Source: JACKII01 sp041687435
GTDB lineage: Bacteria; Pseudomonadota; Alphaproteobacteria; Bin95
Length of the DNA: 64,000 nucleotides
Assembly (NCBI GenBank): GCA_041687435.1
Contig: JAWLBX010000017.1
Span: 1-64,000 of the forward strand
Direction of reading: 5' to 3'
Positions 1 to 9,565 of the stretch are shown in pieces. The translations under genes and the position numbers were made by a program. The notes under the pieces are model-generated. The model saw only the letters and a list, made by a program, of their open reading frames with translations. It was not told the origin of the DNA and did not search any database. Within the stretch, counting starts at the first letter, position 1; every line of letters starts with the position of its first letter.

Positions 1-141
1 GAACTTGCCTTTGCCAAAATCAAGGCGCTACTCAAAAAGACCGCCGCCCGCACACTTCCCGCGCTATGGAACGCCATCCGCAACGCAATCGACGCCATCC
101 CCCCAAACGACGCTCGGAACTTCTTCATTGCATGCGGCTAA
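1..141 (+). pseudogene. IS630-family transposase, C-terminal fragment (cut by window edge)
   Basis: The first 46 codons are open from the window edge to a TAA at 139-141. The peptide has the FAKIKALLKKTAARTLPALW pattern typical of the C-terminal end of IS630/DDE_3 transposases, followed by a short tail ending FFIACG. Only the C-terminus is visible, so I cannot tell whether the element is intact upstream. The sequence after the stop is AT-richer and leads into the 3' side of a tRNA gene. The assignment is recognition of the family tail, not a search result. Confidence 0.7.
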
Positions 142-305
142 GAGCCGGAATGAAACGAATCCGCTCTAGTTAGACGATTAGGCGACATTCGCTTGCTACC
201 ACAATCTTCCATCAACTTCCGGCACAATGTGGGGGATAAAACGGGGGATATTCTTGCGCAAGCTTCATTTAATCATCTGATTTATCTTGATAATTTTTTG
301 TGATT
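142..305. other. Non-coding junction between IS630 remnant and tRNA-Ala
   Basis: This gap is clearly AT-richer than the rest of the window. It holds two direct copies of GGGGGATA at 231-238 and 243-250, spaced 12 bases apart, and then an A/T-rich run up to the 3' end of the tRNA gene. Similar G5-ATA pairs are, from memory, common just ahead of tyrosine integrases in tRNA-borne islands, but no integrase is present here. The right end of the IS630 element should lie near its beginning; I could not define its inverted repeat. Confidence 0.4.
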
Positions 306-381
<76 letters not shown>

Positions 382-461
382 TTAAACCAGGGCGCGCCGC
401 CCGTCTGGTCTCCGGCGGCGCGAAAAGCGTATATGCAGCGGGCCGCTTTCTTAGTCAAGAG

Positions 462-2018
462 CTATTCCCGCCGTTGAGCGCGACCGAGCGCCCAGGCAGG
501 CAACAACGCGAATACGAACACAATGGCCAACGCCAGGAAACAATCCTGGAAGGCAAATCCCTGCGCCTGAGAATGCACGACGCGGCCAAGATAGTCGAGC
601 GCCAGTCCTTTGCTAGCCGCCGCATCAAGGCCACTGGGGACCACCAACCCTTCCACCGCTTTAAGCAATGCTTCGCTGGTTGTATTTTGAGCAGTTTGGG
701 TAGCCGTCAGGGCGTCGCTGTAAAAGGCCGTCTGCAATTGCAGCCAAACCACAATCAGGTTTGTGCCGCTGGCACCGCCCAACTGACGGATGAAGTTCAT
801 GTTGCCGGAACCCTTGGCAAGCTGCGACGAAGCCAGCGCCTTCAAGGCAGACGACGACAAGGACGGCAGGATGAACGCCAGGCCGCCCCGGCTGACCGCC
901 GCATAGGCGGCAAAGGTCCAGAAACCCGTGTTTACATCGCTGGTAATCATCAACGCCGTCCCAAACGCGAACGCGCCAAGGCCAATCATCACCATGATAT
1001 AGCCGGGCAGCTTGTCGGCCAGCCGGCCGGTAAACGGCAGCATCACCGCCAGCAAGATCGCGGCGGGCGCCAGCACCATACCGGCCCGGGTCGCGGTGTA
1101 GCCCTGCACCTCCTGCACGAACACCGGTATCACGTAGCTGGAGCCGAAATTACCGGCCCCAAAGACAAAGGCCACGAATACGGCCGCACTGAAGACGGGG
1201 TTCCGGAACAAGTCCACGGCCAGGATCGGCGACGAGCTGCGCATCTGCCACCACACGAATACACTGGCAATCAGAATCGCCATGACCCCGAGCGAGGTAA
1301 CATGATCACTGGCCCAGCCGTAGCGCGGCCCGTGTGCCATCGCTGTCATTCCGCAATAAAGCGCGAAGCAGAGCAGGCCATAACCGGCCCAGTCGAAGCG
1401 CGGCAGGCGCTCCTGCCGCGGTGGCGAGGGCATGAACATCAGCCCACCGATGATTGCCAGAATGACCAACGGCAGCGGCAGCAGGAACATCGCGCGCCAA
1501 CTGAAAGCATCAATGGCCAACCCGCCAAGAGCCGGTCCCAGTCCTGGCGCCAGCACAACACCCGTGCCGAACACGCCCATGGCCGTACCGCGCCGGTCGG
1601 GCGGAAACACCTGGAACACCGTCGTCATCACCAGCGGCTGGATCACGCCGGCAGCGAAACCCTGCAGAATGCGGCCGAAGATCAGAATCTCGATGGTCGG
1701 TGCAGTCGCCGATACGATCGACCCCGCGCCAAACAAAAGCAGCAGTGAGACAAAGGCTGTGCGCTGGCCGAGCGCCGCGATCACCCAAGCATTGAGCAAC
1801 TGGCTTGCCGTCATCGTCGCCAGAAAGGCGGTGGCCATCCATTGGGCCTGATCCTGGCCAACCCCAAAAGCGCCCATCACATTCGGTACCGCCACGTTGA
1901 CCAGCGTCGCGGTCATCATGGCGGAGGTCGCCCCCAGCAGCCCGGCCGCCGTAACAAACCAGCGGTAATTGGGGCCGAAGCGCTCGAACAAGGCTTCAAC
2001 CGTATCGTGCTGGGCCAT
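462..2018 (-). CDS. DHA2-family MFS drug/H+ antiporter (EmrB/QacA type)
   Basis: Inner-membrane proton-driven exporter of the 14-helix DHA2 family. After a short hydrophilic start the protein is almost entirely hydrophobic segments. It shows the family opening ATLVNVAVPNVMGAFG, the loop QWMATAFLATM, and antiporter motif C as GTGVVLAPGLGPALGG in helix 5. I prefer the ATG at 2018 (protein MAQHDTVEAL, 518 residues); an in-frame start at 2102 adds 28 residues that do not resemble the family and neither has a strong ribosome site. No membrane-fusion partner (EmrA) is adjacent, so it is a lone exporter. Substrate unknown; the family exports hydrophobic drugs, dyes or bile-salt-like compounds. Confidence 0.9.
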   Translation of the reverse strand: MAQHDTVEALFERFGPNYRWFVTAAGLLGATSAMMTATLVNVAVPNVMGAFGVGQDQAQWMATAFLATMTASQLLNAWVIAALGQRTAFVSLLLLFGAGSIVSATAPTIEILIFGRILQGFAAGVIQPLVMTTVFQVFPPDRRGTAMGVFGTGVVLAPGLGPALGGLAIDAFSWRAMFLLPLPLVILAIIGGLMFMPSPPRQERLPRFDWAGYGLLCFALYCGMTAMAHGPRYGWASDHVTSLGVMAILIASVFVWWQMRSSSPILAVDLFRNPVFSAAVFVAFVFGAGNFGSSYVIPVFVQEVQGYTATRAGMVLAPAAILLAVMLPFTGRLADKLPGYIMVMIGLGAFAFGTALMITSDVNTGFWTFAAYAAVSRGGLAFILPSLSSSALKALASSQLAKGSGNMNFIRQLGGASGTNLIVVWLQLQTAFYSDALTATQTAQNTTSEALLKAVEGLVVPSGLDAAASKGLALDYLGRVVHSQAQGFAFQDCFLALAIVFVFALLPAWALGRAQRRE

Positions 2019-2132
2019 GGGCGGGAGCTGCACCGCTTGCGGCGCACTGCGTGACGGGATGGAACAGGCGCCTATTGTTGCCGCTTCACCGGCCAACGGC
2101 AAGCCAGGAAGGGCGGCGGCGAAATGGTCAGG

Positions 2133-2951
2133 CTAAAGCCCCTGGGCTGCCAGCCATTCCAGCACGTACCGCGCACCGCCATGCTCGAACAGGTTCACGT
2201 GCCCGCCATCATCCAGCCGTACAAAGTTTTTGGGTTCCGGCAACTCCCGAAAAAGGCGCTGCGCATGGACAATCGGGATCACCTTGTCCGTGCCGCCATG
2301 CAACATCAACACCGGTGCGGAAACGGCCGGCGCCATGGCCAAGGAATCCCACCGGTCCGTGATGAGCTGGGCTGCCGGCAGCATCGGATAGCGCGCCTGC
2401 GCCATATTGGCTGCGCTGTCGAAAGCGCCTTCCAGCACCACCGCCCGCGGCCGTATTCGCGACGCCAAGTGCAAGGCAACACTGCTGCCAAGTGATTCGC
2501 CAAAATAGATTACCGGTGCGTCCGGCACATGTTGCGCCAGCCAGTTGGCGGCGGCCTGGGCATCCTTGATCAGCAATGGCTCGCTAGGCTTGCCGGCATT
2601 GCCGCTATAGCCGCGGTACGCCATCATCAACAGGCCATAACCAGCCTCGGCAAAATGGGCGAATTTGATAGCGCGGCTGGCAAGCGGCCCAGCATTGCCA
2701 TGGAAGTAGAGCACAACCGGCCGGCCCGGCTGCGGCGGCTGCCACCAGGCCAGCAGCAAGAGCCCGTCATGCGTTTCGATCCGCACCTCCGCCACATTGC
2801 GCAGACCAACGGCATGTGGCGGCTCTGTCGGCTCCGAGCCGGGGTACATCAGCTTGCCTTGGTAGGCATACATGAACGCGACGGCACCGCCATAGGCCAG
2901 TCCCGCCGTCAGAGCCCCTGCCCAGAGCACCGTACGGAGCCGCAGCCTCAA
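2133..2951 (-). CDS. Membrane-anchored alpha/beta hydrolase (Bem46/ABHD13-like)
   Basis: 272 residues. An N-terminal hydrophobic helix (about residues 8-28) probably anchors it in the inner membrane with the enzyme domain outside. Core motifs of the alpha/beta fold are visible: oxyanion segment YFHGNAGP, nucleophile elbow GESLGS, acid region GGTDKVIP, and a catalytic His in DDGGHVNLF. This set fits the Bem46/ABHD13 group of serine hydrolases. The substrate (ester, peptide or lipid) cannot be read from sequence. It ends a run of three minus-strand genes and lies about 10 bases after the universal stress protein gene, so the two are probably co-transcribed. Confidence 0.85.
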   Translation of the reverse strand: MRLRLRTVLWAGALTAGLAYGGAVAFMYAYQGKLMYPGSEPTEPPHAVGLRNVAEVRIETHDGLLLLAWWQPPQPGRPVVLYFHGNAGPLASRAIKFAHFAEAGYGLLMMAYRGYSGNAGKPSEPLLIKDAQAAANWLAQHVPDAPVIYFGESLGSSVALHLASRIRPRAVVLEGAFDSAANMAQARYPMLPAAQLITDRWDSLAMAPAVSAPVLMLHGGTDKVIPIVHAQRLFRELPEPKNFVRLDDGGHVNLFEHGGARYVLEWLAAQGL

Positions 2952-2961
2952 GCCCGCCGCG

Positions 2962-3801
2962 TCAGTGGTGCACGAACACGGGCATGGCGCCCGCGCGTAT
3001 GATCTGCTTGGTGATCGAGCCGACGAAAATCTGGCGCATCAGCGAACGGTTCGCAAAGGCGCCCATAACCAGCATGCCGACACCCAGATTTTCGGCCGTA
3101 TTCAGAACCGTGCTGGCAATTTCCGTGGACGCCTGTACTCCGTGGGCCTTCACTTCGATCTCATGGCTTTTGAAATACTCGGCCCCGCGTGCGGCCAACT
3201 CTAAGGCCTTGCCGCGGTCGGCATCGACGGAAACGACATGAACGGGGCCGCCGTTCGCCAGCCCCATCAGGTGAAACACCTGCATCGCCCGGCTGGACGG
3301 CTGGGAGCCGTCGAACGCCACCACTGCGCCATCGCGCGCGAACGAATTGTTCGGCGGCACGACAATCACCGGGCGCGGCGTGTCCTTCAGCAACTGTTCC
3401 ACGACATCGCCGATATCGTGGCCTTTGACGCCGTGAAAATTGGTCTCGCGGCCGATGATGATCAGGTCGTGGCGGTCGGCCTCATAGTCGATCTGCTCCG
3501 CCGGATCGCCATCCACCTCAACCGCCCGGGCCGAAACCCCTGCATCCTCGCACAGCTTGCGGAAGGCGTTGATCTTTTCATCCAAAAGCTGGGAGCGGTT
3601 GGCCAGAATGGTTTGGTCGCGGTGTTCCTTATAATAGCCGCCGCCGATGGGCGTCGCCATAGGCGCGGTTATCCAGGGCACATCCAGCACGGCGATGCCG
3701 GTGAGTGCCGCATTGTAGCGTTTCGCGAGCGACAGGGCGTAGTCTTGCGCGCGGGCGCTGGACTCCGTGGAATCAATCGCCACCACCATGGATTTGATCA
3801 T
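2962..3801 (-). CDS. Tandem-domain universal stress protein (UspA family)
   Basis: 279 residues made of two Usp domains, roughly 1-145 and 150-279. The first begins IKSMVVAIDSTESS and ends DTPRPVIVVP; the second begins DGAVVAFDGSQPSS and ends RAGAMPVFVHH. The second domain carries MGAFANRSLMRQIFVGS, matching the GAYGHSR-type nucleotide-binding loop of one Usp subfamily, though the usual second glycine is alanine. The first domain has GRETNFHG in the same place and looks less likely to bind ATP. Cytoplasmic stress or starvation role expected. It is divergent from the dehydrogenase at 3960. Confidence 0.9.
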   Translation of the reverse strand: MIKSMVVAIDSTESSARAQDYALSLAKRYNAALTGIAVLDVPWITAPMATPIGGGYYKEHRDQTILANRSQLLDEKINAFRKLCEDAGVSARAVEVDGDPAEQIDYEADRHDLIIIGRETNFHGVKGHDIGDVVEQLLKDTPRPVIVVPPNNSFARDGAVVAFDGSQPSSRAMQVFHLMGLANGGPVHVVSVDADRGKALELAARGAEYFKSHEIEVKAHGVQASTEIASTVLNTAENLGVGMLVMGAFANRSLMRQIFVGSITKQIIRAGAMPVFVHH

Positions 3802-3959
3802 GCTTACGCGCTCCTCTGCCTACCCTGGCTCGTTACAGAATGCTTTCTTCTATCATATGCGATAGGCAAGGGGCATGGGGCAAGCCGCTGCTGGCATTTA
3901 TCGGCGCCTGGGGCTAGCTTTTTCGCCACAAACCCTTCGCGCTGGAGCCGGACCCGCCC

Positions 3960-5009
3960 ATGAACGCCATGAACATCCTCTATTTTGACTATGTGATGGA
4001 CCCGATCTTCCTGGAAATTCTGGAGGGCGACGGCGGTTTCGCCATCGACCGGCGCAGCCTTGCCGCGCCCGAGCCGGAAAATATGGAGGCACTAACCCAG
4101 ACTCACGTCTATCAGATCAGTTCCGCCAAGGATGAGCTGCCCAAGCCATTCTGGGGCACAGCATCCCTGTTTGAGCGCTGCCCCAACATCCTGCTGCTGT
4201 CCACTTATGGTGCCGGTTATGACGTCTGCGACCTGGAGGCAGCAACGGCCGCGGGCGTGGCGGTGGTCAACCAGGCCGGCGGCAACAAGGAAGGCGTAGC
4301 CGAGCATGCCCTCGCCATGATGCTGACGGTGGCCAAGAAAATCATCGACGCCGACCGCGCCACCCGCCGCGGCGCCATCACCGACCGCGCGGCATTCAAG
4401 GGCATAGAGCTTAACGACAAGACCGTTGGCATCATCGGGATCGGCCATGTCGGCACGCGACTGGCCGCGATGTGCAAGAGCATCTTCAACTGCCGCGTCC
4501 TGGCCTACGACCCGCTGCTGACTGCCGACAAGGTTCGGACGCGCGGAGCGGAGAAGGTGGAAAGCCTGCACGAGATGGTGGCCCAGTGCGACTTCGTCTC
4601 GCTCAACTGCCCGCTTATTCCGACCACGCGCGGCATGGTCGATGCCAGTGTGTTCCAGGCGATGAAGCCGGGCGCGATTTATGTCGCCACCGCCCGCGGT
4701 TACATCCACGACGAAAAGGCGCTGACCGAAGCGCTGGCCTCCGGCCATCTCGCCGGCGCCGGGCTGGATGTCTGGGATATCGAGCCACCGCCGACCGACC
4801 ACCCAATCCTGGCCATGGACAACGTCATCGTCTCCCCCCACACCGCCGGCGTCACCTTCGAAAGCCGGCGCAACATTGCCAAGATCACGGCCGAACAGCT
4901 CATCGCCATCCGCAATGGCGAGAAGCCGCCGCGCCTGCTCAACCCGGAGGTCTGGCCGAAATTCCAGGACCGGTTCGAGGCGGTCTATGGCATCCGCCCG
5001 GCCGACTGA
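3960..5009 (+). CDS. D-2-hydroxyacid dehydrogenase (phosphoglycerate dehydrogenase-like)
   Basis: 349 residues, NAD(P)-dependent oxidoreductase that interconverts a 2-hydroxyacid and a 2-oxoacid. The Rossmann loop reads GIIGIGHVGTRLA, the active-site Arg lies in ATARGYIHD, the Glu in WDIEPPPTDHP, and the catalytic His in SPHTAG. There is no C-terminal ACT domain, so it is not the regulated long form of SerA. A second ATG at codon 4 (MNILYFDY) is an equally good start. It stands alone between a divergent stress gene and tRNA-Val; substrate unknown. Confidence 0.85.
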   Translation: MNAMNILYFDYVMDPIFLEILEGDGGFAIDRRSLAAPEPENMEALTQTHVYQISSAKDELPKPFWGTASLFERCPNILLLSTYGAGYDVCDLEAATAAGVAVVNQAGGNKEGVAEHALAMMLTVAKKIIDADRATRRGAITDRAAFKGIELNDKTVGIIGIGHVGTRLAAMCKSIFNCRVLAYDPLLTADKVRTRGAEKVESLHEMVAQCDFVSLNCPLIPTTRGMVDASVFQAMKPGAIYVATARGYIHDEKALTEALASGHLAGAGLDVWDIEPPPTDHPILAMDNVIVSPHTAGVTFESRRNIAKITAEQLIAIRNGEKPPRLLNPEVWPKFQDRFEAVYGIRPAD

Positions 5010-5129
5010 GGTTTGGCCCGGGTCCGCGGCGTCGCACCTGGCCGAAACCGGCAAAAAGCCTCTTGCCTATCCCTGCGCGGGGGCGCTATAAGCCCCGTCT
5101 CGCGTGGGTATATCCCCAGCGCATGGAAT

Positions 5130-5204
5130 GGGCGGTTAGCTCAGCGGTAGAGCACTGTGTTGACATCGCAGTGGCCACTGGTTCGATCCCAGTACCGCCC
5201 ACCA
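5130..5204 (+). tRNA. tRNA-Val, anticodon GAC
   Basis: Complete cloverleaf with encoded CCA. The acceptor stem GGGCGGT pairs with ACCGCCC, the D-arm is AGCTCAGCGGTAGAGC, the anticodon stem CTGTG/CGCAG encloses loop TTGACAT, and the T-loop is TTCGATC. The anticodon GAC reads GTC/GTT valine codons. Confidence 0.95.
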
Positions 5205-5353
5205 TCTCCTCTTGTTACATTTAACACCATACAAAACGTGCAAGCGGCAAGGTGATCGCGCTCGGCGTTTGACTCTCGCCGCCGGCTTTCGGAGGATAGC
5301 GCTTCCCCGCGTCCGGCGGTTTTGCCGGCCGCCGCCTGCTGAAAGCCCTCTCC

Positions 5354-6097
5354 ATGCCCCGCCTGCAACTCTGCACCTGGCAGGAGGTTGAGACCTATCT
5401 CGCCGCCCGCCGCGACATTATCCTGCCGATCGGCTCGACCGAGCAGCACGGGCCGAACGGCCTGATCGGCACCGATTCCATCTGTCCCGAGGTCATCGCC
5501 AACGGCGTGGCGGAGAAGTCGGGCGTCATGGTTGGGCCGACGCTCTCCATCGGCATGGCGCAGCATCACATGGCCTTTCCCGGCACCATCACCTACCGCC
5601 CCCAGGTGCTGATCGAGACGCTGAAGGACGTAGTCGCCTCGCTGACCCGGCACGGATTCGAGCGCATTTATTTCCTGAACGGCCACGGCGGCAACATTGC
5701 AACCATCACCGCCGCCTTCAACGAGATCTATGCCGAGGCCAGCCTGAAAGGCGCGGACCGCGGTTTCCGCCTGAAATTGCAAAGCTGGTTCATGGGCAAG
5801 CGCTTCCGCGAACTCTCCAAGGAACTCTATGGCGAGAGCGAAGGCAGTCATGCCACCCCGTCCGAGGTTTCGCTCAGCTATTACGCCTTTCCGGATCATG
5901 TGAAGCAGGCGCAGATGACCCCGAAAATTGCGCCTAAAGGGCCGATCCGGGATGCAGCGGACTACCGCCGCCGCTTCCCTGATGGCCGCATCGGCTCCGA
6001 CCCCTCCCTCTCGACCGTCGCACATGGCGAGCGTATCTATCACGCCTCGGTCGAGGACGTGGCCGAGGATTTGAAAGCGTTTGCAGACGAGGCCTGA
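5354..6097 (+). CDS. Creatininase-family metal-dependent amidohydrolase
   Basis: 247 residues, the usual size for the creatininase fold. Signature segments are PIGSTEQHGP near the N-terminus, GTDSICPEV with the metal-binding acid, MAQHHMAFPGTIT, and FLNGHGGN, which carry the metal ligands and the substrate loop. Family members hydrolyse creatinine, or act on mycofactocin peptide or riboflavin intermediates; none of those pathways is nearby, so the substrate is open. It is followed after 6 bases by an alpha/beta hydrolase, indicating a two-gene operon of hydrolases. Confidence 0.88.
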   Translation: MPRLQLCTWQEVETYLAARRDIILPIGSTEQHGPNGLIGTDSICPEVIANGVAEKSGVMVGPTLSIGMAQHHMAFPGTITYRPQVLIETLKDVVASLTRHGFERIYFLNGHGGNIATITAAFNEIYAEASLKGADRGFRLKLQSWFMGKRFRELSKELYGESEGSHATPSEVSLSYYAFPDHVKQAQMTPKIAPKGPIRDAADYRRRFPDGRIGSDPSLSTVAHGERIYHASVEDVAEDLKAFADEA

Positions 6098-6103
6098 CCC
6101 CAA

Positions 6104-7009
6104 ATGACAATGCGAGTGCTGCGCGAACCGCGCATGGACCACGGCATCCCGCCGATGCCGGAAGCCGCTGCCAAGATCGGCGCGGTGGAAGGTGACGCCG
6201 AAATCCTGCGCACGCCCTGCGGCGATGGCCACCAAATCTGGCGGGTGTGGGAGTTGGGCAGTGGCAAGCCGAACCTCGTGCTTTTCCATGGCGGCTACGG
6301 CTCCTGGATCCACTGGATCCGCAACATCCCCTTCTTCCGCCAGCATTTTACCGTCTATGCCGCCGATTCGCCCGGCCTGGGCGACAGCGACCCGCCGCCG
6401 GATGTGCAGGATGCGGACAAGATCGGGCGTGTAATCGCGGACGGTCTGAACATTCTATTCCCGAACCCGGAAGACCGGTTCCACTTGGTCGGGTTCTCGT
6501 TCGGAGCCATCCTTGGCGGACATACGGCGCAATACCTCGACCGCAGATTGCAGAGCTTCACGCTGGTCGGCGCCGGCGGCATGGGCCTGACCCGTGCGGA
6601 AGGCATGCCGATGGCCCGGTTCCGCCGCGACATGACCCATGACGAATTCCAGGCGCTGGCCCGCAAGAACCTGGGCATCCTGATGCTGCACGACCGGAAC
6701 GAGGTAAACGATGTGGCCGTGCTGATGCAAATGCTGAACACCACCCGCGCCGTCACCAAAAGCCGGAATATCAGCCGCGATGCCAGCCTGGCCCGCGTGC
6801 TGCCGCTCTGCCCCGCCCCGATTGCCGGAATCTGGGGCGCTTTCGATTCAACCACCTACCCATTTATGCACGAACGGCAGGAACTGCTGCGCCGCATTCA
6901 GCCCGGCTGCCCGTTCATCACCATTCCGGAAGCGGGCCATTGGGCGATGTACGAACGGTCCGATGCGTTCAATCAGGCGCTGCTGGGCTTGCTTCAAAGG
7001 CCGCTCTGA
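6104..7009 (+). CDS. Alpha/beta hydrolase
   Basis: 301-residue soluble serine hydrolase. It has the oxyanion motif LFHGGYGSW, the strand DSPGLGDSD, the nucleophile elbow GFSFGA, and a late His in EAGHWAMYE. This layout is that of ring-cleavage-product hydrolases and related C-C or ester hydrolases. The start lies 6 bases after the creatininase stop, so both are likely made from one message and may act in one catabolic route. No signal peptide. Substrate unknown. Confidence 0.85.
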   Translation: MTMRVLREPRMDHGIPPMPEAAAKIGAVEGDAEILRTPCGDGHQIWRVWELGSGKPNLVLFHGGYGSWIHWIRNIPFFRQHFTVYAADSPGLGDSDPPPDVQDADKIGRVIADGLNILFPNPEDRFHLVGFSFGAILGGHTAQYLDRRLQSFTLVGAGGMGLTRAEGMPMARFRRDMTHDEFQALARKNLGILMLHDRNEVNDVAVLMQMLNTTRAVTKSRNISRDASLARVLPLCPAPIAGIWGAFDSTTYPFMHERQELLRRIQPGCPFITIPEAGHWAMYERSDAFNQALLGLLQRPL

Positions 7010-7232
7010 ATTGGTACAAAGTTGAAACGAATACAATTTAAAGGCGATGATAACCAACCGTTTAGTTGCATTGGATAATCTGCCTGCCTAGAATCGCCGA
7101 AGCGGTCCGCCTTAAGACGGCCGCGAAACATATGCCTTGGGGAATGCTGTTTCGGGTGCCGGTGTCTGAGTAACCCCGTGGTATCCAGGGTTTGGAGGTA
7201 TGGCAGACGTATGCGACCAAAGGGACTTGTCA

Positions 7233-7784
7233 ATGGCCTTTGCTGAAGATGAACGATCGGCGGCACAAGGTGGCATCGAGACTATCACGCCACAACGAGT
7301 CGCAGAAACGCCCGGTTCTGCGCGCACCCCGCAGAAGCTGGAGGAACGCCTGTCCTTTATCTGCGACCTGTGGCAGGCGAAACGCGGGGCGAAGCCATTA
7401 CCGACGCGGGCCGAACTCGACCCTGCGGAATTTCATCGGTTGTGGCCAGTGACCTTCCTCCTGGAAAAGGATCAGAGCGACGGCGAATGGTATGTCCGTT
7501 TTGCCGGCGCTGCCTATGGCTCGGTCTACGGACGGGAAATCACCGGTGACCGCGTGCGGGACATCGTGCCCGAGAACCTGGCGCCCCAGGTGCTGGCAGA
7601 CCTGCGCCAATGCGAGGAAGCGCGTGAGCCAATCGTTATTGAGCACGAAACCAATTGGCCAGACCGCGGCAATGTCTACCGCTATCAGCGGGTACTGCTG
7701 CCCTTCGGCCGGGAGACCGGAGAAGTCACCCACCTGCTCGGCGTTGCCTCGTTCTACAACACCGCTGGCGCAACGGTATTCTGA
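7233..7784 (+). CDS. PAS_5-type sensory/regulatory domain protein
   Basis: A short soluble protein of about 183 residues. The region LSFICDLWQAKRG...LWPVTFLLEKD...VRFAGAAYGSVYGREITGD resembles the single-PAS proteins (PAS_5) common in Rhodospirillales, with no attached kinase or DNA-binding domain. An earlier ATG at 7200 has GGAGGT only one base upstream, too close to serve; the ATG at 7233 (MAFAEDERS) has AAAGGGA at a good distance, so I chose it. It stands alone with about 220 bases of upstream non-coding DNA. Ligand and partner unknown. Confidence 0.75.
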   Translation: MAFAEDERSAAQGGIETITPQRVAETPGSARTPQKLEERLSFICDLWQAKRGAKPLPTRAELDPAEFHRLWPVTFLLEKDQSDGEWYVRFAGAAYGSVYGREITGDRVRDIVPENLAPQVLADLRQCEEAREPIVIEHETNWPDRGNVYRYQRVLLPFGRETGEVTHLLGVASFYNTAGATVF

Positions 7785-7794
7785 GGCGTCCCCG

Positions 7795-9441
7795 CTACCC
7801 GCTCACATAGCCGCCGGCCAGATCGCGCGCCACCGCCGCCGCGTCGCGGGCTGCCGGATCGCCAAAGCCGCCGCCGCCCGCGGTCTCCAGCACCACCACA
7901 TCGCCACACTGCACCTGCTGGTTGGCAACTTTCGACGGAAGCGGATGTTCCTTGCCGTCCCGTAAGACATAGAAGCGGCCCGGCCGGCCGGCCTCGCCGC
8001 CGCTCAGGCCATACGGCGGCACCTTGAACCGCTCGAAATTGCCGGAGAGCCAGCCGCCTGCCAGTGCATCGACACGGTACGACCGGCGCAAACCGGTACC
8101 GCCACGGTGTTCCCCTGCCCCGCCCGAATCCGGAATCAGGCTGTATTCAGTGAATGTCAGTGGGAAGTATGCCTCATTCAGTTCAACCGGCGTCGCAGCG
8201 GAGTTGTGGAAGCCGGCGCTGAACGCATCCGCCCCATCCTGCTGCGGGTGCGCGCCCCAGCCACCGATCTCGATCTCGAAATACACGCGCGGCGCGCCGG
8301 TTTTGGGGTCTGGCGTGGATAATGTCTGCACATAGCTCACACCATAATACGCTGCCGGCACCCGGTCCGGCGCCGCCTGGGCCAAGGCACCGAGGACTGT
8401 CGTCACGACGCGATGGCCGGTCGCCATGCGGTTGGCTACAGGCGCCGGCGGACAGGCGGACACCACGGTCCCCTCCTCCGCCTTGACGGTGATGGCGCGA
8501 TAAGCGCCGGAATTTGCCATCACCTTGCCATCCGCCAGCATCGCAAAGGCGCAGTAAATGCCGGACGCGGTCATATTTAACGTGCAGTTCACAGGCCCCA
8601 CCGCCTGCGGACTGGAGCCACTGAAATCCACCTCCGCCGTATCGCCTTTGATGGTCACGGCACATTCCAGTTTCAACGGCAGGTCGGTGATGCCGTCATC
8701 ATCCACATAATCGGTGAAGCGGTAGATACCGTCCGGCAGGTTGCGCAGCATGGCGCGCATGGTGCGGTCGGATTGGTCCTGCAACGCGTCCATTGCCGCC
8801 TGCAATCCCTCGGCGCCATAGCGCGTTGCCAGCTTGCGCAGCGCCTGCGAACCGATTTCCATTGCCGCCAGCTGGCTGGAGAAGTCGCCGCCGATTTGCT
8901 CCGGCTCGCGGCTGTTCTGGCGGATGATGGCGACAACCGCCTTATTGAGCCTGCCCCCCTCCACCACCTTGCAGGGCGGGATGCGCAACCCCTCGTGAAA
9001 CACCTCCCGCGCCTGCGCATAGTACGAGCCCGCGGCCCCGCCGCCGACGTCGATATGATGGACGATCGTTGCCGCGATGCCGACTCGCACGCCATCGACG
9101 AACACTGGCTTGAAGGCTACGAAATCCGGCAGGTGCTGCCCTCCGCAATAGGGATCGTTGGTCAGAATCACATCGCCATCATTCCAATCGTCAAGCGGAA
9201 TGAAATCTCTCACAATCCGGTCGAGGCAGACGCTCATGCTGTTCAGATGCACAGGAATACGCGCCGCTTGAGCCACCGCTTTGCCGTTGCCGTCGAATAC
9301 CTGGGTTGAATAATCCAACATCTCTCGGACCACGGTAGACCGTGACGTGCGCCAGATCGTGACGCTCATCTCCTCCGCCGCCGCGATCAGGGCGTTGCGG
9401 ATGATTTCCAGTTGGACGGGATCGACGGTCGGTGCGGTCAT
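7795..9441 (-). CDS. Hydantoinase B / oxoprolinase-family subunit (HyuB-like)
   Basis: 548 residues covering the whole HyuB domain: start VDPVQLEIIRNALIAAAEEM, then GQHLPDFVAFKPVF, HHIDVGGGAAGS, and the C-terminal GGGGFGDP typical of N-methylhydantoinase B and 5-oxoprolinase. These enzymes hydrolyse cyclic amides or carboxylate ketones together with an ATP-binding HyuA subunit. No HyuA-like gene is adjacent on either side, which is unusual. It is convergent with the PAS protein and divergent from the SDR at 9566. Confidence 0.92.
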   Translation of the reverse strand: MTAPTVDPVQLEIIRNALIAAAEEMSVTIWRTSRSTVVREMLDYSTQVFDGNGKAVAQAARIPVHLNSMSVCLDRIVRDFIPLDDWNDGDVILTNDPYCGGQHLPDFVAFKPVFVDGVRVGIAATIVHHIDVGGGAAGSYYAQAREVFHEGLRIPPCKVVEGGRLNKAVVAIIRQNSREPEQIGGDFSSQLAAMEIGSQALRKLATRYGAEGLQAAMDALQDQSDRTMRAMLRNLPDGIYRFTDYVDDDGITDLPLKLECAVTIKGDTAEVDFSGSSPQAVGPVNCTLNMTASGIYCAFAMLADGKVMANSGAYRAITVKAEEGTVVSACPPAPVANRMATGHRVVTTVLGALAQAAPDRVPAAYYGVSYVQTLSTPDPKTGAPRVYFEIEIGGWGAHPQQDGADAFSAGFHNSAATPVELNEAYFPLTFTEYSLIPDSGGAGEHRGGTGLRRSYRVDALAGGWLSGNFERFKVPPYGLSGGEAGRPGRFYVLRDGKEHPLPSKVANQQVQCGDVVVLETAGGGGFGDPAARDAAAVARDLAGGYVSG

Positions 9442-9565
9442 AGAGCTGCCTTTGTCTGGTTAGAGCCAGTCAGAACCAATCGCCGAGTTGGCCATTGAAG
9501 TCAAACGGGCATGCCACCGCAAACCGCTTAACGAACCCACCCGCATTCGCTAGGCTGAAGCAACG

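Noticed and set aside
474..1748. 424-codon plus-strand open frame opposite the MFS exporter
   Set aside because: Gln/Arg/His-rich translation with no membrane segments, opposite a clear 14-helix transporter.
5141..6346. 401-codon minus-strand open frame across the tRNA-Val and creatininase genes
   Set aside because: It runs through a tRNA gene and opposite a clear creatininase; composition is that of a shadow frame.
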